Under the pieces are notes generated by a model. That model worked only from the letters and a program-made list of their open reading frames with translations, was not told the DNA's origin and ran no database searches. The translations under genes were made by a program, and so were the position numbers. Positions 1 to 7,568 of a DNA stretch of 61,410 nucleotides are shown in pieces. The stretch covers positions 2,757 through 64,166 of the forward strand of contig JACXWD010000017.1 of the NCBI GenBank assembly GCA_014764515.1, read 5' to 3'. The DNA comes from Candidatus Polarisedimenticola svalbardensis. GTDB lineage: Bacteria > Acidobacteriota > Polarisedimenticolia > Polarisedimenticolales > Polarisedimenticolaceae. Each line of letters begins with the position of its first letter. The first letter of the stretch is position 1.

Positions 1-98
1 CCTCGGCTGTGCTGTCCGGAGAGGTGACCAGAGCGCCGGAAGAACTGGATCCAGGCGAGGCGGATCGCATCCTCAAGGAAGGCTGGATATACGGCTAA
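1..98 (+). CDS. C-terminal end of an unidentified protein (partial)
   Basis: A reading frame open from the window edge (first full codon at base 3) ends in TAA at 96-98 and gives about 31 residues finishing in EADRILKEGWIYG. The composition looks coding, but the piece is too short to assign to a family. The gene starts outside the window. Its stop lies two bases before a long palindrome, and the next gene on the far side converges on it. Another frame is also open here, so even its being a gene is not certain. Confidence 0.45.
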   Translation, partial: SAVLSGEVTRAPEELDPGEADRILKEGWIYG

Positions 99-99
99 A

Positions 100-187
100 A
101 AATGGGGACATTGCACATTATATTTAAATACTTGATCGCGGAATTGGGGTCATAAGTATTTAAATATAATGTGCAATGTCCCCATTT
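100..187. repeat. Perfect palindrome, 34-bp arms, between convergent genes
   Basis: Bases 100-133 and 154-187 are exact reverse complements around a 20-base loop. Each arm begins AAATGGGGACATTGCAC and continues into an AT-rich part, far below the GC content of the neighbours. The right arm runs into the TAA stop codon (188-186) of the minus-strand gene, and the left arm starts two bases after the plus-strand stop. It shares the GGGGACA core with the repeats near 6000, 40531, 55716 and 59496. It could terminate transcription from both sides, or be a REP-like mobile repeat; the sequence supports the structure, not the mechanism. Confidence 0.9.
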
Positions 188-776
188 AATCTTTGAGGCT
201 GTCCCGGACCCTTCCGAGTTCCAGCACCAGATCCCGGATCTTTCGGGACTGCTCCATGATGGTATCGACGCTGTTCCTCGCGCCATCCGGGAGGTCCTCG
301 CGACCGGACAGCAGTTCGGCGTGGCCGAAGATCCCCATCAACGGGTTGTTGATGTCATGGCGGATATCCGACAGCTGTTTGACGCTGTTCCGCAACAGCT
401 TGGCGGCGTTGCGATTGTCGTCACCGGTCTCTACGACCTCGAAGATCACAAGGATGGCCTCGCCGGTTCCGCCGTCGAAGCTTTCCAGCCTGATTTGAAC
501 CGGTAGCCTGCCTTTGCCGTCGCCGCGGAGGCCGGTGTCGAATGATTCCCGTATCTTCCCGTCCCGGGTCGCGATGATGAACCGGTCCCGGATCTCCTGA
601 AGATCTTCCAGCCCTTCAAACGCATCGAAGAAATCCTTGCCATCCAGGATGTCGCCGTCGCAGGTCGGCAGATCCCGGGCAGCTTGATTGGCATCCAGGA
701 TGGCGCCCTTGGAGTCGAGTAGAAGCAGACCCATGGGAAAGGTCCGAAACATCTCCAGATAGAGACCAGAGTTCAT
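186..776 (-). CDS. PAS-DHp signalling protein lacking a kinase ATPase domain
   Basis: This 196-residue protein has a PAS-like sensor region (about 5-115) followed by a HisKA-type dimerisation helix with the H-box SDIRHDINNPLMGI (His140). It then stops without the N, G1 and G2 boxes of a HATPase domain. It cannot phosphorylate itself unaided; it may be a phosphotransfer or dimerisation partner of another kinase, or a truncated kinase. The start at 776 was chosen because GGAGGTGG lies just upstream; an earlier in-frame ATG at 842 would overlap the preceding gene. The stop codon overlaps the palindrome at 100-187, so repeat insertion may have trimmed the end. The THEP1-like gene lies 16 bases upstream, probably in the same transcript. 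Confidence 0.7.
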   Translation of the reverse strand: MNSGLYLEMFRTFPMGLLLLDSKGAILDANQAARDLPTCDGDILDGKDFFDAFEGLEDLQEIRDRFIIATRDGKIRESFDTGLRGDGKGRLPVQIRLESFDGGTGEAILVIFEVVETGDDNRNAAKLLRNSVKQLSDIRHDINNPLMGIFGHAELLSGREDLPDGARNSVDTIMEQSRKIRDLVLELGRVRDSLKD

Positions 777-792
777 TGATCCACCTCCACGA

Positions 793-1338
793 TTACCGGC
801 CTGCGCCAATCCCGTCCCGGGCCAGCCGTCGCAGGATTTCACCGATCATTCCATCCCTCGATTTCCGAGTCAACCGGACCAGTTCTACATTTTTGTGCTG
901 GCGGACCCTTTTGACGAACCCGACGCCGTGAGGCGCCACGGTCCCCAGAACCGGGTTGGGCCCTTCAAGGAGAGCGAGTACCGCTTCCTGGAACGGCTCG
1001 GAAAACGATTCCATTTTGCTGACCACGTCCAGCACGATCAGTACATCCGGCGAAGCAGGGATCAGCGCCGGTATTCCGATGGACTCCAGCCCTTCAAGGA
1101 CGATCCCGTACGGGCCCAGGCGATATGGGCTCTCCACGCCGACCCGGGCCAGATCGAACCGCTGCCCGTCCAGGGTAACGCCCCGGAACCCTGCCCGTCG
1201 CCCGTCTTTCCGGAACTCCTCGGTAGTGAAACCGGTCATGGCCAGATGGGGTTTCAGGCGTTCCGTCAGTTTGCGGATCGCCGTGGTCTTGCCGCAGCCC
1301 GGATCACCTGTAAGGAACAGTTTCAGTGCGTTTTGCAT
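793..1338 (-). CDS. THEP1-type nucleoside-triphosphatase
   Basis: The 181-residue product begins with a P-loop, LTGDPGCGKTT (about 9-19), and has a hydrophobic Walker B strand, VLIVLDVV. Size and layout match the THEP1 family (NTPase of the KAP/RecA-like P-loop fold), which hydrolyses several NTPs in vitro; its cellular role is not well established. An in-frame start further upstream (1386) would run into the tRNA gene, so ATG 1338 is used. The tRNA-Trp gene ends 18 bases upstream and could be processed from the same transcript. The name is a family assignment; substrate and partner cannot be read from the sequence. Confidence 0.75.
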   Translation of the reverse strand: MQNALKLFLTGDPGCGKTTAIRKLTERLKPHLAMTGFTTEEFRKDGRRAGFRGVTLDGQRFDLARVGVESPYRLGPYGIVLEGLESIGIPALIPASPDVLIVLDVVSKMESFSEPFQEAVLALLEGPNPVLGTVAPHGVGFVKRVRQHKNVELVRLTRKSRDGMIGEILRRLARDGIGAGR

Positions 1339-1356
1339 TTTTAAAAGACTCTGGAA

Positions 1357-1432
1357 TGGCAGGGGAGACAGGACTCGAACCTGCAACCGCCGGTTTTGGA
1401 GACCGGTGCTCGACCAATTGAGCTACTCCCCT
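1357..1432 (-). tRNA. tRNA-Trp (anticodon CCA)
   Basis: Read on the minus strand this is a complete 76-base tRNA including an encoded 3' CCA. The acceptor arm pairs AGGGGAG with CTCCCCT. The anticodon loop is CTCCAAA between CCGGT and ACCGG, giving anticodon CCA for UGG. The T arm contains GGTTCGAGTCC. The D loop carries the usual AGCTCAATTGGT. A good sigma-70 promoter lies just upstream at 1458-1486. Confidence 0.97.
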
Positions 1433-1457
1433 GTACGGAGGGCGTTAGGAATCGGGT

Positions 1458-1486
1458 AGTGTACCGGGCAGTCCGAACCATTTCAA
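1458..1486 (-). promoter_or_regulatory. Sigma-70 promoter for tRNA-Trp
   Basis: On the minus strand TTGAAA (1486-1481) is followed after exactly 17 bases by TACACT (1463-1458). Transcription would start near 1451, about 20 bases before the mature tRNA. The -35 box sits directly next to the trmB stop codon. Confidence 0.6.
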
Positions 1487-2119
1487 CTAGGGCCGCAGCT
1501 TCCAGGAGCCCCGGTACCGGTTTCGCCCCTCCACCCGGTACTTGACCTCGAAATTGGTTAGCGGCTCGTCCACCGGAAGGGGGAAGCGGTCGCCGCCGAA
1601 TTCCGGCAGCCGGATGAACTCTTCTCGGCCGTCCATCAGCGGCTCGATGGCGCTCCAGTAGTCCGAGTGGTCGGTGGCGGCATGCACACAACCGCCTGGA
1701 ACCAGGGTCCTGGCCAGATGATCGACCGTCCCGGGCTGAAAAAAACGCCTTTTATTGTGGCGTTTTTTCGGCCATGGGTCGGGATAGAACACGTAGTAGC
1801 AGTCCACCGAGTCGTCGGGGATACCCTGCTGCACCAGTTCACGGGCATCAACCCTGGCAAAGCGGACGTTCTCAAGGGATCGGCGAACGGCACGGGATTC
1901 TGCGATTCTCAGGTAATGATTCGCCCACTCAACCCCCAGCATCCGGATATCGGGGCGGAGTTCTGCCGCAGCCAGGAGGAAGCGGCCCTTACCGATCCCG
2001 ATCTCCACTTCCACCGGTCCGGGAGTTCCGAAAACTTCGGTCCAGTCCAGTCCTTCCACCGCCCGCAGCGGGTCCAGGCGGAATTCCGACTCCACGATGA
2101 GTAGTCTGTCCCTGAGCAT
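1487..2119 (-). CDS. trmB: tRNA (guanine-N7-)-methyltransferase
   Basis: The protein (210 residues) makes m7G at position 46 in the tRNA variable loop using S-adenosylmethionine. It has the family's SAM-binding segment VEVEIGIGKGRFLL and the strongly conserved PDPWPKKRHNKRRF block, plus the late TNFEVKYRVEGR segment. Length is normal. Its ATG shares one base with the folC stop (TGATG), so translation is probably coupled to folC. The codons for KKRHNKRRFF contain a terminator-like inverted repeat (1740-1768). Confidence 0.93.
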   Translation of the reverse strand: MLRDRLLIVESEFRLDPLRAVEGLDWTEVFGTPGPVEVEIGIGKGRFLLAAAELRPDIRMLGVEWANHYLRIAESRAVRRSLENVRFARVDARELVQQGIPDDSVDCYYVFYPDPWPKKRHNKRRFFQPGTVDHLARTLVPGGCVHAATDHSDYWSAIEPLMDGREEFIRLPEFGGDRFPLPVDEPLTNFEVKYRVEGRNRYRGSWKLRP

Positions 2120-3423
2120 CAATCGATCTCGTTTTCAATCAGTTCCATGATCCGGCCCACAAGATACAGGGAGCCGGCCACCAGCACCATGCCGTCCGTT
2201 CCGGCCAGATCCCGGGCCGCTTTGAGCGCATCTGCCGGGTCCGGCCGGAGCAGCACCGGGGCGAACCGGTCCCGGCCGTAGTTTACGATCTGTTCCGGCT
2301 CCATGGCCCGGTTGATATCCGGCCGGGAGGCGACCAGGCCGGAAACATGAGCCGCCAGCGGCTCAAGCACCTGATCCAGATCCTTTTCCCGGGTCGCCCC
2401 GAACAGCAGGACCGGTTTCACATCGTTGTGCCGCTCCTTCAGGTACCGGGTGAGGGTCGCCACACCGGCCGGGTTGTGGGCGCCGTCCAGCAGCAGTGGA
2501 GGTTTCCCGGGCACGGTCTCCAGTCTTCCTGCCCAACGGGTTTCGGCCAGCCCACGAGCCACACCCTCCGCCGTCAGCTGGAAGCCGGCTACGTCTGCCA
2601 GCTTTTCGAGGGCGACGATGGCGCAGCGGGCGTTATGCCACTGGTGATCGCCGGGGAGCGACAGCCGCAGGCCTTCATAGTCGCCGCGGGCTGTTTCGAT
2701 AGAGGGCAGGCCATCGTTACCTGTGGAGAGGCGGGATTCCTCAAGGACATCGATAAACGGTGCGGAACGCTCGCTTGCGATCTTCTGCAACACCTGGCGG
2801 GGCACCTGGCGGCGGACGCCGCAGATCACCGGTTTCCCTTCCTTGATGATGCCGCCCTTCTCACCGGCGATTTCGGTCAGGGTCGGCCCCAGGCTTTTCG
2901 TATGGTCGTAGTCGATGGAAACAATGATGGAAAGTTCGGCGTTATCCACGGCGTTGGTGGCGTCCAGCCTTCCGCCCAGGCCGATTTCAAGGAGACCGAT
3001 GGTGACGCCGGATTCCTGGATGGACCGGATCGCCGCGGCGGTGATGGTTTCGAAGAACGACGGCTGTACGGAAATATGGCCGGCGGCCATGCCCTGCTCC
3101 ATCACCTTTCTTACCGCCGTGAGTTGTTGCTCCAGCAATGGCGTTGTGATGTCCAGGCCGTCGATCCGGATGCGCTCGTTGAGACGCACCAGGTGAGGCG
3201 ATGTGAACATACCGGTTCGCACGCCGCAGGCCCTCTGTATGGCGTCCATCATGGCGGTAACCGAACCCTTGCCGTTGGTCCCGCCGATCAGCACAGGTAT
3301 GAACGCCTGTTCCGGGTGATCCATGCATTCAAGGAGCTGACGGATGTTTTCAAGTCCCAGCTTGAGCCCGCTGTGTTGCAGATCGTACAGCCACTGCACT
3401 GGGTTGATCGGGCCGGCGGTCAT
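2119..3423 (-). CDS. folC: Folylpolyglutamate synthase / dihydrofolate synthase
   Basis: A 434-residue Mur-ligase-type ATP-dependent ligase that adds glutamate to folates (and in many bacteria joins dihydropteroate with glutamate). The P-loop GGTNGKGSVTAMMDAIQ lies near residue 50. The FTSPHLVRLNERIRIDG segment and the central LLEIGLGGRLDATNA are hallmarks of FolC, as is LLLDGAHNPAG in the C-terminal domain. ATG 3423 is preceded by GGAGAG; the frame stays open further upstream, but that part has no family similarity and would overlap the divergent glycosyltransferase gene. FolC is often encoded next to accD; here accD lies about 1.7 kb away on the other strand. Confidence 0.93.
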   Translation of the reverse strand: MTAGPINPVQWLYDLQHSGLKLGLENIRQLLECMDHPEQAFIPVLIGGTNGKGSVTAMMDAIQRACGVRTGMFTSPHLVRLNERIRIDGLDITTPLLEQQLTAVRKVMEQGMAAGHISVQPSFFETITAAAIRSIQESGVTIGLLEIGLGGRLDATNAVDNAELSIIVSIDYDHTKSLGPTLTEIAGEKGGIIKEGKPVICGVRRQVPRQVLQKIASERSAPFIDVLEESRLSTGNDGLPSIETARGDYEGLRLSLPGDHQWHNARCAIVALEKLADVAGFQLTAEGVARGLAETRWAGRLETVPGKPPLLLDGAHNPAGVATLTRYLKERHNDVKPVLLFGATREKDLDQVLEPLAAHVSGLVASRPDINRAMEPEQIVNYGRDRFAPVLLRPDPADALKAARDLAGTDGMVLVAGSLYLVGRIMELIENEID

Positions 3424-3459
3424 GGATCTCTCCGGTTGTGAATAGGAGCGACGGTTCCT

Positions 3460-5070
3460 ATGATAGCGTTCATGAGCCATCGATGGGTCTTCAGGCTGGT
3501 CCTTGCCGCCGCAGCGTTGCTGCTGCTGGTCCGGGTCGGCTCGGTGCCGATCATGGACCCGGATGAGGCCCGCTACGCCAGAACCTCCCTTGAGATGATG
3601 CGGTCCGGTGACCTGGTTGTTCCGACGTTCGAGGAACAGCCCCGTCTGGCCAAGCCTCCGTTGCTGCATTGGCTGCACCTCCCGCTGTTCCGGCTTTTAG
3701 GGACCTCCGAGTGGGTGGTGCGGCTTCCCTCCGTACTGTCGACCCTGTTGGCGATCTGGATTACCGGCTGGATCGCCCGCAGGCGGTTCGGGGAGGAAGG
3801 GGCGGTCTGGGCCGCCTTGATCATGACGACGTCGGTCCTGGTGGTCTGCATCGGCAGGTTGAACACCCTGGACGCACTGCTTGCAGTCCACATCCTGGCG
3901 GTAGTCGCCCTGGATATCGCCGAGCCCGAGGAGGTCGGGCGTTACCGCTCCCTGGTGGTTGGCTGTCTGCTGGGCCTGGCTTTCCTGGCCAAGGGTCCGG
4001 TAGGGGTGATCCTGCCGTTGCTGGTGATGGTGGCCGGGAGGACTGCTGCCGGTCGGCCGGTTGTACCGTCCCTGTCAGGGGTGCTCCGTGCTCTGGCAGG
4101 ATTGTGCGCCGTGGCATTGCCGTGGGGACTTGTATTCCTGAAAAGGCTGGGAGCCGGCTCAACCGGTGGCTTGTTGCAACGTGAAGTGCTGGATCGTTTT
4201 TTCGATGGAACCGATCATGTTGAGCCGCCGTGGTATTACGCAGGGGTCCTGCTGGTCGGGTTCATGCCGTGGGTTGCCCCTCTTGCGGTCGGACTTTTCC
4301 GCGTGGCTTTCCTGGGGCGAGGCAAGAAGGCCAGAACCGGCCTGTACGCAGGGGCCGGTCTGTTGGCGGGGCTTCTGTTCTTTTCTCTGGGCCAGGGCAA
4401 GCTTCCGACCTACATCCTTCCTCTGGCGCCGCTGGTTGCGATCCTTGTCACCTGGGAACTGGGGCAGGAGTTGCAGGCGCCTCACGAACGACGGTTCGCC
4501 GCCGGGCTGCTGGCGGGAACCATGGCCGGGTTCGGGGCGCTGCTGGCTGTTGTTTCCGCGTTGGACCTGCCTGCCGAGGCAGGGACAACCGCGTTGATCG
4601 GCGCCGGCGTTTATATAGTCGGAGCGATCATTGCGTTCATCGGAGTATTGAGGCACAAGCCGCGACATGTGTTCGGAGCAGCAGCCACCGCTTCAGGGCT
4701 GTTCCTCCTGTTGATCATGACCGTCTTCCTTCCCTCTCACGCCCGCTCCCGGTCATCCCTGCCCCTGCTGGAGGCGGTGCCGGCCCTGAAAGCTGGTCGG
4801 CCACTCGTCGTCGTCGGCATGAATCTGCCGAGTCTGACCTGGTACCTGGATCAGGTGCCGGAGAAAGTCAGGGTAGTCCACTTGAGTGAACGGCTGGACC
4901 GGGATGACGCTGTGGTGCTGATCATGGATCGCCGGGACGTACCTGCAGCGGGAGCCCGAACCCTGCGACGCCTGGAAGAGATCGGCTCGCTGGAGAAGTT
5001 CGTTGTTTTAGAGGAAATTGCGCCGAATCCGGACCTAATACCAGACTCCCGGGACTCCCCGATCCCTTGA
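3460..5070 (+). CDS. GT39/ArnT-like membrane glycosyltransferase
   Basis: A 536-residue integral membrane protein with about ten or more hydrophobic segments. The N-terminal periplasmic-loop motif MDPDEARYARTSLEMMRSGD followed by FEEQPRLAKPPLLHWLHLP is typical of GT39/PMT-type transferases such as ArnT, which move a sugar from a polyprenyl-phosphate carrier to lipid A or protein; the Asp-Glu pair near residue 31 is the presumed catalytic site. The acceptor and sugar cannot be told from sequence, so I do not call it arnT. AGGAG lies 11 bases before ATG 3460. It is divergent from folC with a 36-base gap and is followed 35 bases later by accD. Confidence 0.8.
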   Translation: MIAFMSHRWVFRLVLAAAALLLLVRVGSVPIMDPDEARYARTSLEMMRSGDLVVPTFEEQPRLAKPPLLHWLHLPLFRLLGTSEWVVRLPSVLSTLLAIWITGWIARRRFGEEGAVWAALIMTTSVLVVCIGRLNTLDALLAVHILAVVALDIAEPEEVGRYRSLVVGCLLGLAFLAKGPVGVILPLLVMVAGRTAAGRPVVPSLSGVLRALAGLCAVALPWGLVFLKRLGAGSTGGLLQREVLDRFFDGTDHVEPPWYYAGVLLVGFMPWVAPLAVGLFRVAFLGRGKKARTGLYAGAGLLAGLLFFSLGQGKLPTYILPLAPLVAILVTWELGQELQAPHERRFAAGLLAGTMAGFGALLAVVSALDLPAEAGTTALIGAGVYIVGAIIAFIGVLRHKPRHVFGAAATASGLFLLLIMTVFLPSHARSRSSLPLLEAVPALKAGRPLVVVGMNLPSLTWYLDQVPEKVRVVHLSERLDRDDAVVLIMDRRDVPAAGARTLRRLEEIGSLEKFVVLEEIAPNPDLIPDSRDSPIP

Positions 5071-5105
5071 CTGGAGTTGGGCGGCGGGGTAGCTTGGTTC
5101 CCGAT

Positions 5106-5999
5106 ATGCCCTGGTTCAAAAAAGAGAAAGCGCCGAAACAGCCTGCTGTGGACAGGCGGTTCCAGATGCCCGAAGGGCTGTGGGTCAAGTGCGACGGCTG
5201 CCGGGAAATCATCTACAAAAAAGAGGTCGTTCTCAACGCCAACGTTTGTCCGAAGTGCAACTACCACTTCCGGGTCAGCGCCAGGGAACGTTTGACCGCT
5301 CTTCTGGACGACGGCAAGTACGTCGAGTTCGACCAGGATATCTCTCCTCTGGATCCGCTGGAGTTCAAGGACACCAAGCCGTACAAGGGGAGGTTGAAGG
5401 ACTACCAGAAGAAAACCGGCGAAAAGGACGCGCTGATCGCCTGCCGCGGCACTATCGGCGGACAGCCGGTCATCATGGCGGTCATGAATTACGCGTTTAT
5501 GGGCGGCAGCATGGGGTCGGTCGTCGGCGAGAAAGTGACCCGTTGCGCCGAAGCCGCTTTGAGGGAACGTGCGCCGCTGATCGTGATCTCCTGTTCCGGT
5601 GGCGCCAGGATGCAGGAGGGCGCCCTGTCGTTGATGCAGATGGCGAAGATATCCTCTGCACTTGCGATGCTGGACGATGCCGGTGTGCCGTTCCTGTCGA
5701 TCCTTACCGATCCGACCACAGGTGGTGTGACCGCGTCCTACGCCATGTTGGGCGACATGAACATTGCCGAACCAAGGGCGTTGATCGGGTTTGCCGGTCC
5801 CAGGGTCATCGAGCAGACGATTCGGCAGACACTCCCCAGCGGATTCCAGCGCAGCGAATTCCTGATAGAGCACGGCATGCTGGACTGTATCGTCGAGCGG
5901 TCGAAGATGCGGGACGTCCTGATCCACTGCCTGCGGTTCATGACCTCGGATCAGTCAGCCCAGGCAGGTTCCGTCACACCATTCATGAACCGGGACTAG
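5106..5999 (+). CDS. accD: Acetyl-CoA carboxylase carboxyltransferase, beta subunit
   Basis: The 297-residue product is the beta half of the carboxyltransferase that moves CO2 from biotin-BCCP to acetyl-CoA, the first step of fatty acid synthesis; the partner AccA is not in this window. The N-terminal zinc ribbon is complete (Cys29, Cys32, Cys48, Cys51). The crotonase-like core has SCSGGARMQEGALSLMQMAK and LTDPTTGGVTASYAMLGD, both characteristic of AccD. ATG 5106 gives the usual MPWFKK-type start; a TTG at 5067 would add 13 residues without family support. The TAG stop is immediately followed by the repeat element at 6000. Confidence 0.95.
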   Translation: MPWFKKEKAPKQPAVDRRFQMPEGLWVKCDGCREIIYKKEVVLNANVCPKCNYHFRVSARERLTALLDDGKYVEFDQDISPLDPLEFKDTKPYKGRLKDYQKKTGEKDALIACRGTIGGQPVIMAVMNYAFMGGSMGSVVGEKVTRCAEAALRERAPLIVISCSGGARMQEGALSLMQMAKISSALAMLDDAGVPFLSILTDPTTGGVTASYAMLGDMNIAEPRALIGFAGPRVIEQTIRQTLPSGFQRSEFLIEHGMLDCIVERSKMRDVLIHCLRFMTSDQSAQAGSVTPFMNRD

Positions 6000-6287
6000 T
6001 TTCGGGGACACCTTAAAATTCAAGCCAGCCGTAAGTCAGCTGATTGGAGCTGCCCGCATTAAGCAGCCCCCTCCTCTTCGATTGCAGCGCCCTTGTGCAA
6101 CCGTCTTGAAGTGACGATTTAAAAAAGAGTCCCGCTTGCGCGGGACTGTTTTCAAATCGCCACTTCGAGACGGTTAATAATAAGAGGATGTTGGATGGGG
6201 CAGTGAGACTGTATTCGATCACCACGGCACAGGTGATCCCGAATTTAAGGGTGTCCCCGAAACCCTAGTTACGTGCCTGTCCCCGAA
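6000..6287. mobile_element. Nested palindromic non-coding element, copy 1
   Basis: A 288-base stretch without a credible gene lies exactly between the convergent stop codons of accD and the cobalamin adenosyltransferase. It starts with TTTCGGGGACACC (6000-6012), ends its inner unit with the inverse GGTGTCCCCGAAA (6250-6262), and then has GTGCCTGTCCCCGAA (6273-6287), the right half of an outer hairpin seen whole at 59496-59539. The core shares long identical blocks with copy 2 at 40531-40845: GTCAGCTGATTG, CAGCGCCCTTGTGCAACCGT, and a 77-base stem. No transposase is present, so this looks like a non-autonomous element, perhaps moved by a REP-associated (Y1/RAYT) transposase elsewhere; that last point is inference. 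Confidence 0.75.
6099..6175. other. Conserved 77-base stem-loop in element copy 1
   Basis: The 15-base arms 6099-6113 and 6161-6175 pair with one wobble, then CGATTT (6115-6120) pairs with AAATCG (6154-6159), and an apical hairpin GTCCCGC-TTGC-GCGGGAC closes at 6129-6146. Compared with copy 2 (40653-40729), two arm positions change on both sides so that pairing is kept (T-A to C-G and A-T to G-C) and the wobble becomes a normal pair. This is evidence that the folded form matters, as RNA or single-stranded DNA. The active strand is unknown. Confidence 0.7.
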
Positions 6288-6851
6288 TTAAGCGTGGCTG
6301 TCCCAGAGGATGTCCGGGACGTCCTTCTTCCGGTTTTCGCTTCGGGCCATTGCGAACAGGAGGTCCGAGAGCCGGTTGAGGTAGTGCAGCGTATTCGGGT
6401 TGAGTTCTTCCCGTTTACCCAGTGCGACCAGGAGCCGTTCCGCCCGGCGGCATACGGTTCGGGCGACGTGCAGGTGAGCGGCGGCAGCGGTGCCGCCTGG
6501 GAGGATGAAATTGGTCAGTGGACCGGTTTCTTCCGAACAGCGGTCGATCTCGTGTTCCAGGGTTTCTACGTGTCGCGGCTCGATGACCGGAACGGGCATC
6601 TTTTTCTTGTCCTGTTCCAGGATGCAGAGATCCGATCCAAGGTTGAACAGTTCGTTCTGGATGCGTGTAATCGTTGAAGTAAGATCGGGATGGAGGCCGG
6701 CTGCGACGGCGAGGCCGAGGTGAGAGTTCAGTTCGTCTACCGTGCCGTAGGTTTCGATCCGCAGATCGTCCTTGCCGACCTGCTGGCCGCCGCCCAGGCG
6801 TGTCGTGCCGTCGTCACCGGTCTTCGTATAGATCTTTGTGATTCTCGGCAT
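6288..6851 (-). CDS. PduO-type ATP:cob(I)alamin adenosyltransferase
   Basis: A 187-residue enzyme that transfers the adenosyl group of ATP to cob(I)alamin, forming coenzyme B12. The ATP-binding N-terminus [17 protein letters not shown] and the later segment [20 protein letters not shown] and [11 protein letters not shown] are the PduO/MMAB family signature. Normal length. No strong ribosome site precedes ATG 6851; it lies 12 bases after the receiver gene stop, so it is probably read from the same transcript. Its TAA stop begins exactly where the outer hairpin of element copy 1 ends. No B12-dependent mutase is in the window. Confidence 0.92.
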   Translation of the reverse strand: MPRITKIYTKTGDDGTTRLGGGQQVGKDDLRIETYGTVDELNSHLGLAVAAGLHPDLTSTITRIQNELFNLGSDLCILEQDKKKMPVPVIEPRHVETLEHEIDRCSEETGPLTNFILPGGTAAAAHLHVARTVCRRAERLLVALGKREELNPNTLHYLNRLSDLLFAMARSENRKKDVPDILWDSHA

Positions 6852-6863
6852 GGCGCAGTGGCG

Positions 6864-7391
6864 TCAGCCGGCGGCGGAGTTCTGGTCGGGCGTACCGAAC
6901 GCAAGATTCTCCAGGGTCTGGTCGATATCCTCTTCCGTGATGGGGCCCACCGGTTCGGAGGCCTTGGGCTCGGTTGACGCCTCCGCCTCTTCGGCCGGGA
7001 CCGCCACCGGAGCCACCACCTTGAGAAGGCGGCGGCAGATCTCCACCAGGGTGGTGTCTTCAACCGGCTTTTCGATGTACTCGTCGCAGCCGTAAAGGTG
7101 GGTGGCCTGGGTGCGATACCGTCTGCCCTTGTAGACGCTGGTGATGATGGCGACCGGCGTATTTTTGCCTTCAGGTGTCGCTTTCAGTTCCTGGCAGACT
7201 TCGAATCCGTGTTTTTTGGGAAGCATCGCCTCGAGAAGCACCATGCTCGGTCGAAGTTCCTTGAATTTCTCCAGAGCCGCCAGACCGTCATGAACCACCT
7301 CGACATGGAACCCGGCGCCCAGCAGACAACCTTGAAGTTGTTGAATGCTGCGCGGCTCGTAGTCAACGAGGAGTATCGTATAATCCGACAT
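6864..7391 (-). CDS. Receiver-domain protein with Glu at the phosphorylation site
   Basis: The 175-residue protein is one response-regulator receiver (1-125) plus a Pro/Ala/Glu-rich tail ending in a short predicted helix. The site normally occupied by the phospho-accepting Asp is Glu54 (VLLEAMLPKKHGFE), and the acidic pair is Asp10-Tyr11-Glu12 rather than two adjacent acids before the Pro. The switch Thr84 and Lys108 (YIEKPV) are kept. Asp-to-Glu often mimics the phosphorylated state, so it may be fixed on, or regulated by binding only. ATG 7391 has AGGA eight bases upstream. It precedes the cobalamin adenosyltransferase and has its own promoter at 7470-7498. Confidence 0.85.
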   Translation of the reverse strand: MSDYTILLVDYEPRSIQQLQGCLLGAGFHVEVVHDGLAALEKFKELRPSMVLLEAMLPKKHGFEVCQELKATPEGKNTPVAIITSVYKGRRYRTQATHLYGCDEYIEKPVEDTTLVEICRRLLKVVAPVAVPAEEAEASTEPKASEPVGPITEEDIDQTLENLAFGTPDQNSAAG

Positions 7392-7469
7392 CGGTGGTTC
7401 CTGCAATCTTTTTTGAGACCCGTTGCCCATTTTGGGCGAGTTTAGGGACCACGCCAGGTCCATGCCATG

Positions 7470-7498
7470 AAGATAAGCCAAAGAACGGTCGGTTGCAA
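7470..7498 (-). promoter_or_regulatory. Sigma-70-like promoter for the receiver/adenosyltransferase pair
   Basis: Minus strand TTGCAA (7498-7493), 17 bases, TATCTT (7475-7470). The predicted start near 7463 leaves a leader of about 70 bases before ATG 7391. The divergent tldD-like gene begins at 7569. Confidence 0.5.
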
Positions 7499-7568
7499 GC
7501 GACCCTCCGGAAAGCCCTGAGCTTTGACGCATTCACCTGTTGAACACCTCCAACCGTTCGCCGACCCC

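Noticed and set aside
2347-3441. Long plus-strand frame opposite folC (364 codons)
   Set aside because: Shadow of folC caused by GC-rich codon use; no domain, no start signal, His/Gln-rich composition.
6013-6225. 70-codon minus-strand frame inside element copy 1
   Set aside because: Not preserved in copy 2 and crosses the structured stem; the conserved signal is base pairing, not a protein.
6000-6287. Group II intron or CRISPR-like interpretation of the repeats
   Set aside because: No reverse transcriptase, no domain V pattern, and no regularly spaced direct repeats with unique spacers.
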